From: Entophlyctis helioformis | Taxonomy: Eukaryota; Chytridiomycota; Chytridiomycetes; Chytridiales; Chytriomycetaceae | DNA length: 49,374 nt | Reading direction: 5' to 3' | NCBI GenBank assembly: GCA_025526915.1 | Contig: JAHLKH010000192.1 | Location: 1 to 49,374 of the forward strand | Shown here: one piece after another, positions 10,963 to 23,500 of the stretch | Layout of the letters: each line of letters starts with the position of its first letter | How positions within the stretch are numbered: position 1 is the first letter of the stretch | Position numbers and translations under genes: made by a program | The notes under the pieces: model-generated | The model's input: only the letters and a program-made list of their open reading frames with translations | The model's database searches: none | What the model was told of the DNA's origin: nothing

Positions 10963-11196
10963 GCCTGTGACTCACAGGCACATGCAGGGCCGCTGGACAC
11001 GGCTTGGCGGAACGAGTGCCGCTGGGCGGACAGCAGAGGACGGCACAGCAGGAGAGAGCAGGCAGGACAGAGCACGGGAGAGCAAAAGGAGAGACGCACG
11101 AGGCGCAGCCACCGAGCCAGGCACGTGCGCCACGAGAGCAGTGTGGCAGGCGAGCGGGGCAGCAAAAGGGCAAAAGGAACGTGGGCAAAAGAGACG

Positions 11197-11269
11197 TGCC
11201 TCCTAGGTGATTTGAACACCTGACCTCTTGCTTACTAGGCAAGCGCTACTACCACTGAGCTAAGGAGGC
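11197..11269 (-). tRNA. tRNA-Thr (anticodon AGT)
   Basis: 73 bases fold as a standard cloverleaf: seven-base acceptor stem GCCTCCT/AGGAGGC, short D stem GCT/AGC, anticodon stem CTTGC/GCAAG with loop CTAGTAA giving anticodon AGT, and T stem AGGTG/CACCT with loop TTCAAAT. The A and B box promoters are inside the gene (TAGCTCAGTGG and GGTTCAAAT-like GTGTTCAAAT). No intron. A TTTT polymerase III stop lies just downstream at 11187-11190. Confidence 0.95.
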
Positions 11270-11729
11270 TCCTCTTGATCGAAAAGTTGTGCAAATGCAA
11301 TAAATACAGTAGCTTGACAAACACACACACAAGCGACACACATGCGCATTGCACGATCGTCTGGCGATGAATGCGTGTGGCGAGTGGGCCACTGTGCAGT
11401 GGTGGTGGTGACGGTGGTGGTACAGCAGATGATGCAACAGTCAATGGAGTGCAGTCAGTGCAGCGAGAGCAGGGAGAGCAGCGCGTGCACAGCAGGCATG
11501 GATCTTGGATGGGGCGTGGATGGGAGAGACGATTGGAGCGTGGCTTGGATGGGCGAGTGGAGGGGAGCCAAGAAGCGTTGATCCTTTTCCTTTTCCTTCT
11601 CCTGCTTCTCCTTCTCCTTTTCCTGCTTGATCTCAGCGAGTGGCACCACACGTCTGCACAGCCCCCTTTGCCCATCCTCTGCAGCCACACAACCACACAC
11701 ACGACCTCACACACAACCACAACCACAGC
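11270..11729. other. Intergenic, with polypyrimidine tract
   Basis: Separates the tRNA from the SH3 gene. It contains a C/T-only tract at about 11581-11628 (CCTTTTCCTTCTCC repeats) about 100 bases before the start codon, and ACAACCACA repeats in the presumed 5' UTR. No coding signal. Confidence 0.6.
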
Positions 11730-13853
11730 ATGGACATGGACGCCCTCGCCCGCCAGCCGGGCATCGTCGCGGGCGCCGTGCTGCTGGGCTTCATGGCCGG
11801 CCTGGGCCTCGTGTTCTCGGGCCTGATGCTGTTCGACCTGCTGACCGGCAGGCTCTCGCGCCGCAAGGCGGCCGGCCGCCTGTCCCGCCCAAAGGCCGGC
11901 TCGCTCAAGTACGCCATGCTGGCCGACGAGCGGGCGCTGCACGACCAGCACGACCAGCACGACCAGCGCGGCCTGAACAGCCTGCGCGAGGTCTTGCAGC
12001 GGGACTCGCAGTGGGACCCGCTGCACAGAGACTCGCACGACGCCGCGGCTGCTGGCCCGCTGGATGCAAAGGCCTTCCTGCAGCGATCCACGAGCATCAG
12101 CCGCAACACCACCGTCGTTGCCGCGGGATCTGACGGCCCTGCCGGCTCCACGGGCGGCCACCCCAACCGCCTGTCCGTGTCGTTCGACCTCGCCCGCACG
12201 CCCTCTCATCCGCAGCCCATGCTGCGTCTGCCCAAGCCCAAGCCCATGCCCAAGCCCAAGGCATGGCGGGCCAAGGCAACACAAGCAGGTCCTCGGCCAC
12301 GTTCAGCTTCGCCGGATCCAGCCGCGCCGGCAGCCGCAATTCGGGCGGCAGTGCCACAACGAACAGCAGCGCCGCGCCACGGGCAGCCGCCTGTCTGGCG
12401 TCCCGACCGTCCCTGTCGGCATGTCGGCCTCAGGCGCGACGCTGCGCACCGTGCGATCCGTCGTCGCCACGCCGAGCGCAACCGCCTCGTCCTTCCATGG
12501 CAGCGTCGACACGTACGACTCGGCGGCCGCCAGCTCGTCCGACAGCCCCGCGGGCTCTGGCTGTGCACGGTGCCCATGCGGACCGTGCTGCCGCCATCTC
12601 GCCCGACGCCCCTGCTCCGGTGGTGCCTGCCGAGCAGTACGAGAGCTGGCCGCGGTACCAGGCCATCATGCCCTACACGGCGACCAGCAAGGGCGAGCTG
12701 ACCCTCGACACGGGCGATGACGTGTTTGTCTCCATGGTTGGTCTTGCATGGATTGGATCGCGCCGAGCGGGCGGCTGCTGTGCACCCCCTCCATCTGCCT
12801 TCTGTTGCATGCATCGGCCCATGCCATCCGACTGACACTACCCATCGACAGGTGTTTACAGACGGCAAGGTGCACGGCGTTGCACCGCGCACGCAGACGG
12901 CCGGTCTGTGTCCCATCGCGTGTCTGCAGCGCATCGCAGCAGACGGCCGCCCCACACACATTGTGCCTGGCCGCGGCAGCGTCGACGACATCCCCAACAT
13001 GACCGGTCTCAAGGCGCGATCGGCCGGCGACCGCAGCCGCCCGCAGTCCGGCCACTATCTCAGCGGCCTCAAGGGCGTCAACAGCATGTCGGATCCGACC
13101 CCACCAGCCCGGCAACGGCAACACTCCAACCCTGACGCGCAATGCCCAACCCCACGCTCGCGCTGGCCATCGCGCCAACTCGGACGCCAATGCCGACGCC
13201 GACGGCATCCTCCTGCCACCCATCAGCCCCATCTCGCCCTCCAACTTTGGCTTCAACCCGGACACGTACCAGCGGTCGCCGTCGATGGCCAGCCGCATGA
13301 CCGACGACGAGGCACGCGAGATTGAAGAGTGGAAGGCAGCGCTGCCGCGCAAGGCGCCCGCGGGCAAGGCCAGCTGCTGTTTTCCATGATCCCGCAGGAC
13401 CAGGCGATGGAGGTGGTGCTCGGATCGCTCACACCAGAGATGCGCGCGCAGTACTTTGAGGAACGGCTGCGCAAGGGCAAGTCGTTTTCGTCGCTCGCTG
13501 CCGAGTCGCTGACGGCTGGCGCGGGCGGGTCGGCTGCCAGCTCGCCCGGCCATGCAGATGCCGCCTCTGTTGCCACCATTACTCGCCCTGGTGGTGGTGG
13601 TGGTGGTGCTTCTGGTGGCGAGGGTGGTGCTAGTGGTAGTGGTTGGGCATCGCCCGATGTCGAGTCGCCAGACGTCGAGGCTGGCCCCAAAAAGACCAAA
13701 CGCCGCGAAGCGCGGCAGTCGTGGCAGCTCCTGCGCAACAACTGGAAGTCGGCCATCGAGACGCGGCTGGACAGCAGCTACAGCGAGTTTGAGCAGAAGC
13801 GCCGGCAGGATGGCTTTGACGTGTGGAAGTTTGTTGCCGACAACTACTCGTGA
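11730..13853 (+). CDS. Single-pass membrane protein with SH3 domain (Fus1-like layout), frame disrupted
   Basis: Start MDMDALARQPGI, followed by one strong membrane helix (about residues 9-35, AGAVLLGFMAGLGLVFSGL) and a Ser-rich linker. An SH3 domain (YQAIMPYTATSKGELTL ... TAGLCPIACL) is split by an intron at 12737-12851. A C-terminal part ends in FVADNYS. The layout resembles yeast Fus1, a cell-fusion protein, but this is only architecture. The coding signal changes frame near 12265, 12390, 12560, 13095 and 13360, so at least five indels are needed. That density exceeds the rest of the window. Either this is a pseudogene or a poorly polished stretch; the conserved SH3 core favours error over decay. 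Confidence 0.6.
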
Positions 13854-14044
13854 GCGGCTGGCCTGACTGCTCGTGTCCATCCATCTATCTATCTGACTGA
13901 CAGGCTGCCTGACGGTCGGCTGCCTCTGTTGTTCTGTTGTCGCGCACTGTGCAATGAATCGTGTTGACAAACAAAGAGGATGCTGTATTCAACTATGTAA
14001 CAAGTGGGGTGTGGAGGGCAGACGGAGTGACGGCCGATCAGGGC

Positions 14045-14740
14045 TTATGCAAGCATGAACAGAGCCGAGACGAGGACAGAGAGGAGCGCCATTGCCGAGG
14101 ATGCAGTGGTGACCACCGTCGACGACGTGATGCTGTCCATCTTGACACACTGCGGTGCACCGGCAGCAACATCGCGCTTGCGGTAACCACCGGCACTGCT
14201 CGACGAAGAGGACGAAGACGAGGACGACGAGGACGAGGACGAGGCAGCCGAGGCGATCTTGTAGCCGGGCGGGCACACGGGGGCGGCAGGGCTCACGGTC
14301 GCACCAGCAGCCGCCGCGCTGACCGTCGTGGCAGCAACAGCCGTCACAGTCGCATCAGCAGCTCTCGTGGTCGTTGCAGCGGTAGCGTTACCGACAGCAC
14401 CGGGCAGCGACACACGGACGACACCGCGCATGCCGTTTGCGCAGTGGGCGCCGACCTTGCACACGTACCACCAGTTGCCCGGCGCACGGGCGGTCCAGTT
14501 GAAAGTGCGCGGTGCGGTGAGGAGGCCCGAGTCGACGCCGGCGGGCAGCGGCGTGCACGAGGTTGCGTTGGCGACCTGCGTTACCGAGTGGGGCGAGGCG
14601 GCAAACGACCAGACGATAACGTCGCCCACGGTTGCGGTAATGTCGGGCGTCGAGAAGGTCAGACCCACGGTGCGGATGTTGATGGTGGCGGCCGAGGCGG
14701 ACGAGGCGAGCAGGCAGAGGGCGGCAATGGGGGCAATCAT
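14045..14740 (-). CDS. Secreted cupredoxin-fold protein, probably GPI-anchored
   Basis: 231 residues, no intron. I chose the ATG at 14740 because it opens a clear signal peptide (MIAPIAALCLLASSASA); an in-frame upstream ATG gives an implausible leader. The mature part is one plastocyanin-like domain: VGDVIVWSF, then SPHSV, then YVCKVGAHC, giving the expected His...Cys...His copper ligands, with a second Cys pair likely forming a disulfide. A Ser-rich linker (poly-Ser from AGC/TCG repeats near 14200-14250) leads to a hydrophobic tail typical of GPI attachment (MALLSVLVSALFMLA). Likely an extracellular or cell-wall copper protein; electron transfer versus structural role cannot be told. It converges with the SH3 gene. 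Confidence 0.8.
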   Translation of the reverse strand: MIAPIAALCLLASSASAATINIRTVGLTFSTPDITATVGDVIVWSFAASPHSVTQVANATSCTPLPAGVDSGLLTAPRTFNWTARAPGNWWYVCKVGAHCANGMRGVVRVSLPGAVGNATAATTTRAADATVTAVAATTVSAAAAGATVSPAAPVCPPGYKIASAASSSSSSSSSSSSSSSSAGGYRKRDVAAGAPQCVKMDSITSSTVVTTASSAMALLSVLVSALFMLA

Positions 14741-15390
14741 GGCGCTGGTTGTGTGGATGGAGCGAGCGGGCAGGGCGGGGGGCCGGCGGGCCTTTATAGG
14801 CGAGGCCGCGGCGTGAAACAAACGTGAGCCGCAAAGGGCAAGTGACGCGGGCGGCAGAGAGCGCGCCACCGGTGGCTGTGTGCGCAGCGGCCAGGCGGGC
14901 GCCACACTGATGCGCGATTAATGCGGGCCGTGCAAAGTAATCGCGGGTGCGGGTGGCGGTGGCGCGCCTGCGGGCGGCGGGCGGCGAGAGCAGCCGGAGC
15001 GGCGAATGGATCTACGCAGGAGCGTCGGCCGCTGTGGCCGCTGTGGTCGCCAGTGTGGTGGCCGCCGTGAAAACGGCGCGTCTCGGCGGCTGGCTGTCTG
15101 CGGTGCCCGCCCTGCCCACCCTGCGCTGGTGCTGCATGTCGCCACGACGCCATGACGCATAGACGCTCCGACAACGACGGCAGGCATTCAGCCGTGCAAG
15201 CCTGGCATCGCATCCACCAGGCCATAGACTTGGTCGAAAGCGAGGACCTCACACCCCGTGACTCTGCAGTGTCGGACGCGGCCACAATCAGCAACATCGT
15301 GGAGATTGAACGCGTGTCGGATGGGAACGCAATGGACCAACGCTGGGAACCATCGCAATGTTCTCACCATCAAGTGCTATGCCACGATGA
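14741..15390. other. Intergenic between cupredoxin and gene B copy 3
   Basis: GC-rich, with GGCGGC and TGGCCGC stretches on 14950-15080. Apart from the TATA box I see no gene. Homology to the other gene B 5' flanks begins abruptly at about 15391. Confidence 0.6.
14793..14798 (-). promoter_or_regulatory. TATA box of the cupredoxin gene
   Basis: TATAAA on the minus strand, 53 bases upstream of the chosen start codon, in otherwise very GC-rich sequence. Confidence 0.6.
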
Positions 15391-17342
15391 ACCAGATGAT
15401 GCGCACTCTTGTCAGGCTGCTGTCTGCCACCAGTCCAATGCCATGATCTGGCAGGCGTCTGCTGAGAGGCTCGCACGCATCGAGTCGCACATCATGCGCA
15501 GTTGCAGTCATCCAAAGCCTTCTGGATGGCTGCTGCCATTTGCAAGTGACATCATCGCTCGTCGCTCTGTCCCTCTATCCCCCGTCCCCCTGTCTGCCCA
15601 CCAGCAGCCATTTCTGAATGAATCCATCCAGCTGCGCTTTCCCCCAACCCTCGCAACACAAACAGACAGAACATGCTCTCGTTTACCAACCGAGTCGCGC
15701 TCTTTTTCGGATGGAAGCCGGCTTCGGCGCAGCACGACACGCTGCCCACCATTATGAGCCAGCCGGCTGCCAAGATCGCAGCTGCGGTCAAACAGCCAGG
15801 TATGCATGCCGACTCTGCCATGGCGTGTCTGCTCTTGTCTGTCCTTGTCTGTCCTGTCTGTCATGTGGCTGCTCTTGTCTCTCGTGTGGCTGTATAAGGC
15901 GGCTGATTGCGGTCGTGCTCGCCATTTTACAGAGCCCGCACATCTCGCTCCAATGCAGCTGCTGCCCACAGCACGGTCATCAATATCACCAATGACAGCG
16001 CGACCGACACGACAAGCACGACGGCCGACTCTGCCGATGCCGCCACCACGAGATCCAGCTGGTGGAGTGGCTCATGAGCCTCATTGCCCGACTTGGCATG
16101 CGGCTGCGGCTTGTCTTTTCGCCAAACACAAAAGGTACGCTCACGATGCCATGTCTGTCTCCTGTCGTCTGTCGTCCTGCCGCCTGTCACCTGTCTTGCA
16201 AGGCAGCCACCTATGCATCTCTTGCCTTGCTGATCATGATCGACTGCAGCCTGCCCACCTGCCACCGCCACCGTCACTGCCCCCATCACCGCGACGACGC
16301 AAGGACCCACCGCGAATGGACCCACCCCGTCGACCACAAACACGCAGCGCAGAATATCCGCTCATTGTGAGTGATTCTCGCGAGTGGGTTTCGTGGATTG
16401 TTTCGCGTGATGGATCTGACCAAACGTCCCATTGTGGCATTGCTGTCTGGAATGCTCAATGTCGGTCAACAGCCAAGACTACGGCCAAAGCCACAGCCAC
16501 GCCGACGAAGCTGGACAAGCCTCCCAAGACTGCCTCAACGACCGTCGCCAAGGCCGACTCTGGTGTGGACGTCGCGGAGCCGACCTACCCTGCCAAGACT
16601 GCCATCAAGGTCTTTGACGCCAACTCCCGGTCACTTCTACTTGATACCGCCCAGGTCGAGGCCGCTGATGACGGCTCGATCGTCATCACGATCAAGGACA
16701 AGATGACGATCAGTTTCAACGCCGACGACATCACGCGTTGCCTCCAACGCAATGTCACCGGAAAGCATGTCCAACTCGATCTCAAGATCGACTCGCCAAT
16801 ATTCATCTTCAACAAGGACTACGCCCACGAACGCGATGTTGCAAGGGCCGCCGTCGCGTCTGTAATGCTCGCGACGAAGATGAAGCGAGCGGCAGCCAAG
16901 GCAGCGCGTCTGCAGGCCAAGAAGGCAAACCGCTCGACAGCCGACTCGGACAGCGATGACACCGAGGACGACTCGGATGACACCGAGGACGATTCTGACG
17001 ACAACGTGCAGGACGATGACTTTTCGGCCTGCAAAATCGTCTTGAGAGCATCACAGGCTCTTGAGACGTATGACGACAGTGGCGTCGAGGCAGTTCTTGC
17101 CATTTTTGAAGGCGTCTACAAGTACCGACCGGAAGACTGTGACTTGTCGGGCCGGGACTCGTTTGAATGGTTTGGCATGTGACTTGTGGAATGAAGCGTG
17201 TGCAAGTCGATCCTGTTGTGGCAGTCGTGTCTGGGGCTGGTGGGTGTGGCCGATGATTATGTTCTTGTGCCAGCATCGACCGCCGCTGTGCAGAATGTGC
17301 TGTGCGCATGCTCGGCGCACTCGGATCCGATGCAGATCTGCA
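15391..17342 (+). repeat. Gene B duplication unit 3 (without RTT109)
   Basis: Begins at ACCAGATGATGCGCACTCTTG and ends at GATCCGATGCAGATCTGCA, matching about 5856-7800 and 38715-40690. RTT109 and the ankyrin relic are absent. The right end lies only about 70 bases before the TOR start codon, so much of TOR's upstream region is derived from this unit. Confidence 0.85.
15673..17182 (+). CDS. Gene family B, copy 3: diverged paralogue with exon 2 frame breaks
   Basis: Model by homology: join(15673..15799,15933..16134,16250..16366,16473..17182). Exon 1, exon 3 and all splice sites match copy 2. Exon 2 lacks one base near 15951 (CGCTCC instead of CGCTGCC, shared with copy 4) and one near 16064 (GGTGGAGTGG), so as written it does not translate through; exon 4 is open for 236 codons. 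Exon 4 differs strongly from copy 2: residues before TGKHVQL are largely changed, the acidic tract is longer with DDTEDDS repeats, yet the DSFEWFGM end is kept. An exon 4 under this much change that stays open suggests that it is or was translated. It ends 230 bases before TOR. Confidence 0.6.
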
Positions 17343-17411
17343 GGCGAAGCTTTCGGGCCGCTTTCCCTGCAACGCCAACTCCCTCGCCTTCGCCCACGCG
17401 CACGCCCACGC

Positions 17412-17553
17412 ATGGCACCCAACATCGGCGACCTCGCAAAGGTCTTCCAGGACCTGCGCAGCAAGTGCGTCTGCGTGTGCCTGCGTGTGCTTGCCGTGTG
17501 CCCTGCGACTGACGAGCCCGTCGCTCTGCTCATGCACTTTCCTCGCCTGCACC

Positions 17554-17586
<33 letters not shown>

Positions 17587-20500
17587 TGGTGTTGGTGTTG
17601 CTGTGTCGTGCAACCCAGGGCCGAAGACACTCGGGCCAAGGCGGCTGGCGAGCTGTACGACTACGTAAGCCTGCGTCCGCATGCACCACCTGCCACCACC
17701 TGCCACCACATGCCACCACCTGCACCGCCTGCACGCCCGGCAGCTGCTGACCCTCGAGCCCACGCCGCCAGGTCACGTCCTCGTCGCGCGAAGTCTCTGC
17801 CGAGCTTCGCAGCCGCTTCACCACCGACGTCTACCGCCGCATCTTTGAGCTCATCCAGAGCCCAGACATTGACGAGAAGCTGGGCGGCATCGCTGCTCTC
17901 GGTACGTCTGCTCTGCCCTGTACTGCCTTGCGAGGCATACGAGGCACTGCTCCACTGTGATCCATCTCGCTGACCCTTTGTGTGCTGCCTTGCGCCAACA
18001 GACAAGCTGATCGACTTTGATATGGGCGACGACAATGCCAACAAAGTCACCCGCTTCGCAAACTACCTGCGCGTCGCTCTGCCCGGCACAGATCCGCGCA
18101 TCACCATCGCCGCAACCGCTGCTCTCGGTACACCCACTCGTTGCCATGCATGCAGTCGGGCTGTCCAGATCGTCTGCGACATACGGCTGACCCGTGCACG
18201 CAATGCCGCCCGATCACAGGCCATCTGGCTACATTGACGAGCACCCTCGCGACAGAGTTAGTCGAGTTTGAGGCCAAGAATGCTCTGGAATGGCTGCAAG
18301 GTACACACGTTCATTGTCAGATGCCCGTCGCCATGCCGATCCCAGTTCATCGTGCTCAACGCGCGCCATCCGCTTGACTCCATCCAGGCGACCGAAACGA
18401 GGCCCGCCGCTATGCTGCCGTGCTTGTACTCAAGCAGCTGGCCATCAACGCCCCGACTCCGATTTATGTCTACATCCCACAGATCCTGGATATGGTCTGG
18501 GTCGGCCTGCGTGATCCAAAGGCGAGTCGAGCCCTTTCGCCACGCTCATCATGCCCGTCCGTATCCTGTTGCTAACAGCACATCAAGGTCACTGTGCGCG
18601 AAGGCGCGGCAGAAGCCCTGAGCGAGTGCCTTGCGCTTGTGCAGATCCGCGAGAACCAGGTTCGGCGCCAGTGGTACAAGAAAATCTTTGAAGAGGTCCA
18701 AAAGGGACTCAGGCTGAGCAGCTCAGACTCGATCCACGGATCACTGCTCGCTCTGCGCGATCTGTTGATACAAGCGCCTCGGGTAAACAGTGCCTTGGTC
18801 GTGGTTTGGTGCCGGCATCGCCAGCGCGACTCACAACGTGGCTCTTGAATGCATGCCAGTTTGTGGATGGCCGTACATGGAAGTGTGCGAGATTGTGTTA
18901 CGGTACCGCGAGCACCGGGAGCTCCTTGTCCGCCAGACCATCATCTCGATCATTCCGGACCTGGCCCAGTTTGACTCGGACCTGTTTGTCAACAACTACC
19001 TGGGCATGTCCATCTACTATCTCCTCACGCAGATCAAGCGCGAAAAGGACCGCAGCAACGGTACGCAGCATTGTATGGGCAGATAGGCATGGCATCCTCT
19101 TTGTCGACTGACTGGCCGTTGCATGCGCGTCTCCAGCATTCTTGGCTATTGGCCGCGTTGGTGTGGCTGTGGGTCGCAGTATCGCAGAGTACCTTGAGCC
19201 CATCCTGGCCAGCATCAAAGAGACTCTTGCTGCCCAAGGGTAAGTGCGATTGTATGTGTGCCGATGCCATTGTAGCCAGGCAGCTGGAAGGCTAACACTT
19301 GTACCATGGCGTACCAGAAAATCGCGCAACGAGTCCAGTGCCGGACCGTTCCAGTGCATCTCGCTCCTGGCGGTCGCAGTGGGACCGACCCTCACCAAGC
19401 ACATCCACGGGCTGCTTGATTACATGTTTGCTGGCGAGCTGACTGAACCGCTCCGCCAGGCTCTGGTCGACCTGTCCACCCACATTCCAGCACTCTTGCC
19501 CATGATCCAAGGTACATGCTCTGTGCTCCAGCAGCACATCTGGGTCTGAACCGAGCCGCTCTGGACGCGCTGCTGACTAAAAGTCCTTTGACAGAACGCC
19601 TGCTCAACGTCATCTCATTGACGCTGTGCGGAAGACCATATGTGCATCCTGGCGCGCCAGCCAATGCAACAGCCGCCCATCCAGCCATTGCGACGCATGC
19701 TCCCGCCTCCATCGTTGCATCAGCGTCACGATCAGCGCAGGTTCGTCCTCCTGCCCATTGCCATCTGCCACCATATCGCGTCCATCCCTGCCGATGCATT
19801 CTGCTGCGATGCCGCGATTGTTATCGGCCGCCAGTGTTCACAGCAAACATCACCGCCACTGCGTATCACCACTTTGACGACGGCCATATCCAGCAACGAC
19901 AAAGGCTGCTATGGCGGTGCGCAGATCCATTTGGCGGCTGCACGTCTGGACCGACTGAAGCGATAGATGTGCTTGCTGTGGCGGTGATTGCTCTTGCGCC
20001 TTTGCTTCTGTCCCTTCTGTCCACCTTTTGGTTGCCCAGCCTTGCCTGCTCTTGACGCGCCGTCCCTAACATGCGCTTGTTCTGCCATGCATCTTCTAGC
20101 CACAGCCGTTTGAGCCATTGCGCGACCACGCGGCCTTGCTCCTGGCGCTGACCACGCTCGGCAACTTTGACTTCAAGGGTAGGCATTCCGTCCCGCTGCA
20201 TGCATGTGCTATAGCGTGTACCCATGGCTGACGGCCCTGAACAGGCCACATGCTCCACGAGCTCGTCCGAGAGTGCGCATGCCTTTACCTCGAGGACGAA
20301 GATGTCGAGATCCGCAAGGCTGCTGCTTTGACGTGTTGCCAGCTGCTGGCGCGCGATCCCATCTGCTACCAAACCAGCATGCACGCCATGCAGCTCGTGT
20401 CCGACGTTCTGGAAAAGCTGCTGTCGATTGCCATTGCTGACCCGGACCCGACGATCCGCCAAACCGTCCTCAATGCTCTGGACGAGCGGTTTGACCGCCA

Positions 20501-23500
20501 TCTAGCGCAAGTCGAGCATCTCCAGTCGATCCTGATTGCGCTCGGCGACGAAGTGTTGGCGATCCGCGAGTCGGCACTCGTCATCATCGGCCGTCTGACG
20601 ATGCACAACCCGGCGTTTATTCTGCCGCCGTTGCGCAAGTTCCTCATCAAGCTGCTCACCGAGCTCAAGTACTCGAGCGCAACGCGTCAGAAGGAGGAGA
20701 GCGCCTTTCTCATTGGCAAACTCATCCATGCGGCACCCACGCTCGTCGAGCCGTACGTCGATCCCATACTGGAGATCCTGCTTGTCAAGGCCAAATCCAA
20801 GGAGACGGGAGCAACCGTTGCCTCCCAGGTGCTCACGGCTATTGGCGAGCTTGCCAACGTCGCGGGCCGCGAAATGGTCGCATATCTTGACGACCTCATG
20901 GCCATCATCCTCGACACGCTCCAGGACCAGAGCTCGCCCAGCAAGCGCGAGGCTGCCCTGCAAACCCTAGCGCACGTCGCCTCCAGTGCTGGATGGGTGA
21001 TTGAGCCGTACCTCAAGTACCCCAGCTTGCTCAACCATCTCATCCACATCCTCAAGACTGAGCAGACGTCGTCCATCCGCAAGATGACGGTCAAGGTCAT
21101 TGGCATCCTTGGCGCGCTCGATCCTTACCGCCACAAGATCACGTCGGGCCCTCCCGAAGTTGTGGTCGGCGATGCTGGCGATGGCTTTCTGGCGCTCGGC
21201 GTCAGCCCTTCGTCGGACGACTACTACCCAGCCGTTTCCATCCACGCACTGCTCAAGATCCTCCGAGACCCATCGCTCAGCGCGCATCACATGGCGGTTG
21301 TGACGGCCATCATGAACATCTTCACGACGCTCGGCCTCAAGTGCGTGCCGTTCCTGCCGCAGATCCTGCCGCCCATCTTTGGCATCATCCGCACGTGCCC
21401 GCCCAATGCACACGAGTTCTACTTTCAGCAACTGAGCGCGCTTGTGGCGACGGTCAAGCAGCACATCCGTGGCTACGTCAACGACTTTATCCAGCTCATC
21501 CAAGAGTTTTGGACGCTGTCCGCCAATACCCAAAGCACGGCGCTGTCGCTTATCGAGGTCATTTCATCTGCCCTCGAGGGCGAGTTCAAGGTGTATCTGC
21601 CGACGCTGCTGCCCATGATGCTGCAGATCTTTGACACGGACTTGACCGACAAGCGGCTGCCTTCCCACCGGCTCATCAAGGCTCTCAACTACTTTGGCGC
21701 CATTCTTGAAGACTATCTGCATCTTGTCATCCCGGCCATCGTCAAGGTCATTGAGCGGTCCGACCACCCCGTGTCGCTTCGCCAGCAGGCCATCCTGCTG
21801 GTCGGCCAGCTGTTCCGCAAGGTCAATCTGGTTGCCGAGGCGTCGCAGATCATCCACGCGTTGATGCGAGTGCTGGCCCAGCCCCAGCCGACGCTTCGCA
21901 CAGCCGTCATGGACACGTTCTGCGTGCTCATCTACCAGATGGGCGACGAGTTCCTGCTGTTCTCGCCCATGGTGCAGCGCGTCATGGCCCACCACCACAT
22001 CCGGCACGAGCAGTACGAGACGCTGCTCGCCGCCGTCACCAACAACGAGACGCTGCCCAAGGACCTGACTAGCGTGTCGGATAGACTCTTTGGCGAGTCA
22101 ATCCTCCAGGACGCGCCGATCATGGAGGCTTCGACCAAGAAGCTGACCGTCAACCAGCAGCAGTTGCAGAAGGCGTGGGAGACGACGCAGCGATCGAACC
22201 GCGAAGACTGGCAGGAGTGGATCCGCCGGTTCAGTGTCGAGCTGCTCAAAGAGTCGCCCTCGCACGCTCTTCGTGCCTGTGCGTATCTGGCCGGCAACTA
22301 CTACCCGCTTGCACGCGAGCTGTTCAACCCAGCGTTTGTGTCGTGCTGGAGCGAGCTGTACGACCAGTTCCAGGACGAGCTGGTGCGATCGCTCGAGACG
22401 GCCCTGACGTCGCCCACCATCCCGCCCGAGATCATCCAGACGCTGCTCAATCTCGCCGAGTTTATGGAGCACGACGACAAGGCGCTGCCCATCGACATCC
22501 GCACGCTCGGTCTGTACGCAACCAAGTGCCACGCATATGCCAAGGCGCTGCACTACAAGGAGCTCGAGTTTATCTCCGAGTCTGTGACCAACACCATCGA
22601 GGCGCTCATCAGCATCAACAACCAGCTGCAGCAGCCCGACTCTGCCATTGGCATTCTGACGTATGCCCAGCAGAACCACAATGTCGAGCTCAAGGAGTCG
22701 TGGTACGAGAAGCTGCATCGCTGGGAGGATGGTCTGGCCGCCTATGAAGCACGGCAGATCGAAGACCCGTCGTCTGTGGACGCCATGCTCGGTCGCATGC
22801 GCTGTCTGCACAACCTCGGCGACTGGGACGCGCTCACGGTCCTGGCGCAAGAACGGTGGGGCGACGCGCGGGTCGAGGTGCGCAAAGCTATGGCGCCGCT
22901 TGCAGCCGCTGCTGCATGGGGCATGGGCCAGTGGGACGTCATGGACGAGTACATTGGCATGATGAAGCAGGAGTCGCCCGACTCGGCCTTTTTCCGAGCG
23001 ATCCTGGCTCTGCACCGGAACATGTTCCCCGAAGCCAAGATGCTCATTGAGAAGACGCGCGAGCTGCTGGACACGGAGCTCACTGCACTCGTTGGCGAGA
23101 GCTACAACCGCGCTTACAGGTAATTTTATCAGCACCCCCTCTTGTTTGGACACCGACGCCATGTGAACTGCGGCTGACATTGTCTGTCGTCTGCAGCATC
23201 GTTGTGCGCATCCAGATGCTGGCCGAGCTGGAGGAGATTATCTTCTACAAGCGTCTGTATGACCAGCCTGAAACGCAGCTCAGAATCCGCAAGACGTGGA
23301 TGGAGCGCATCGACGGGTGCCAGCGCAACGTCGAGGTCTGGCAGCGCATCCTCAAAGTGCGCGCTCTGGTCGTGTCGCCGCGCGAAGACCAGGAGACGTA
23401 CATCAAGTTTGCCAACCTGTGCCGCAAGAGCACGCGCATGCCGCTGGCGTTCAAGACGCTGTCGGACCTGCTGACGGTGCCTGCGCCGGACTTTGCCAAC

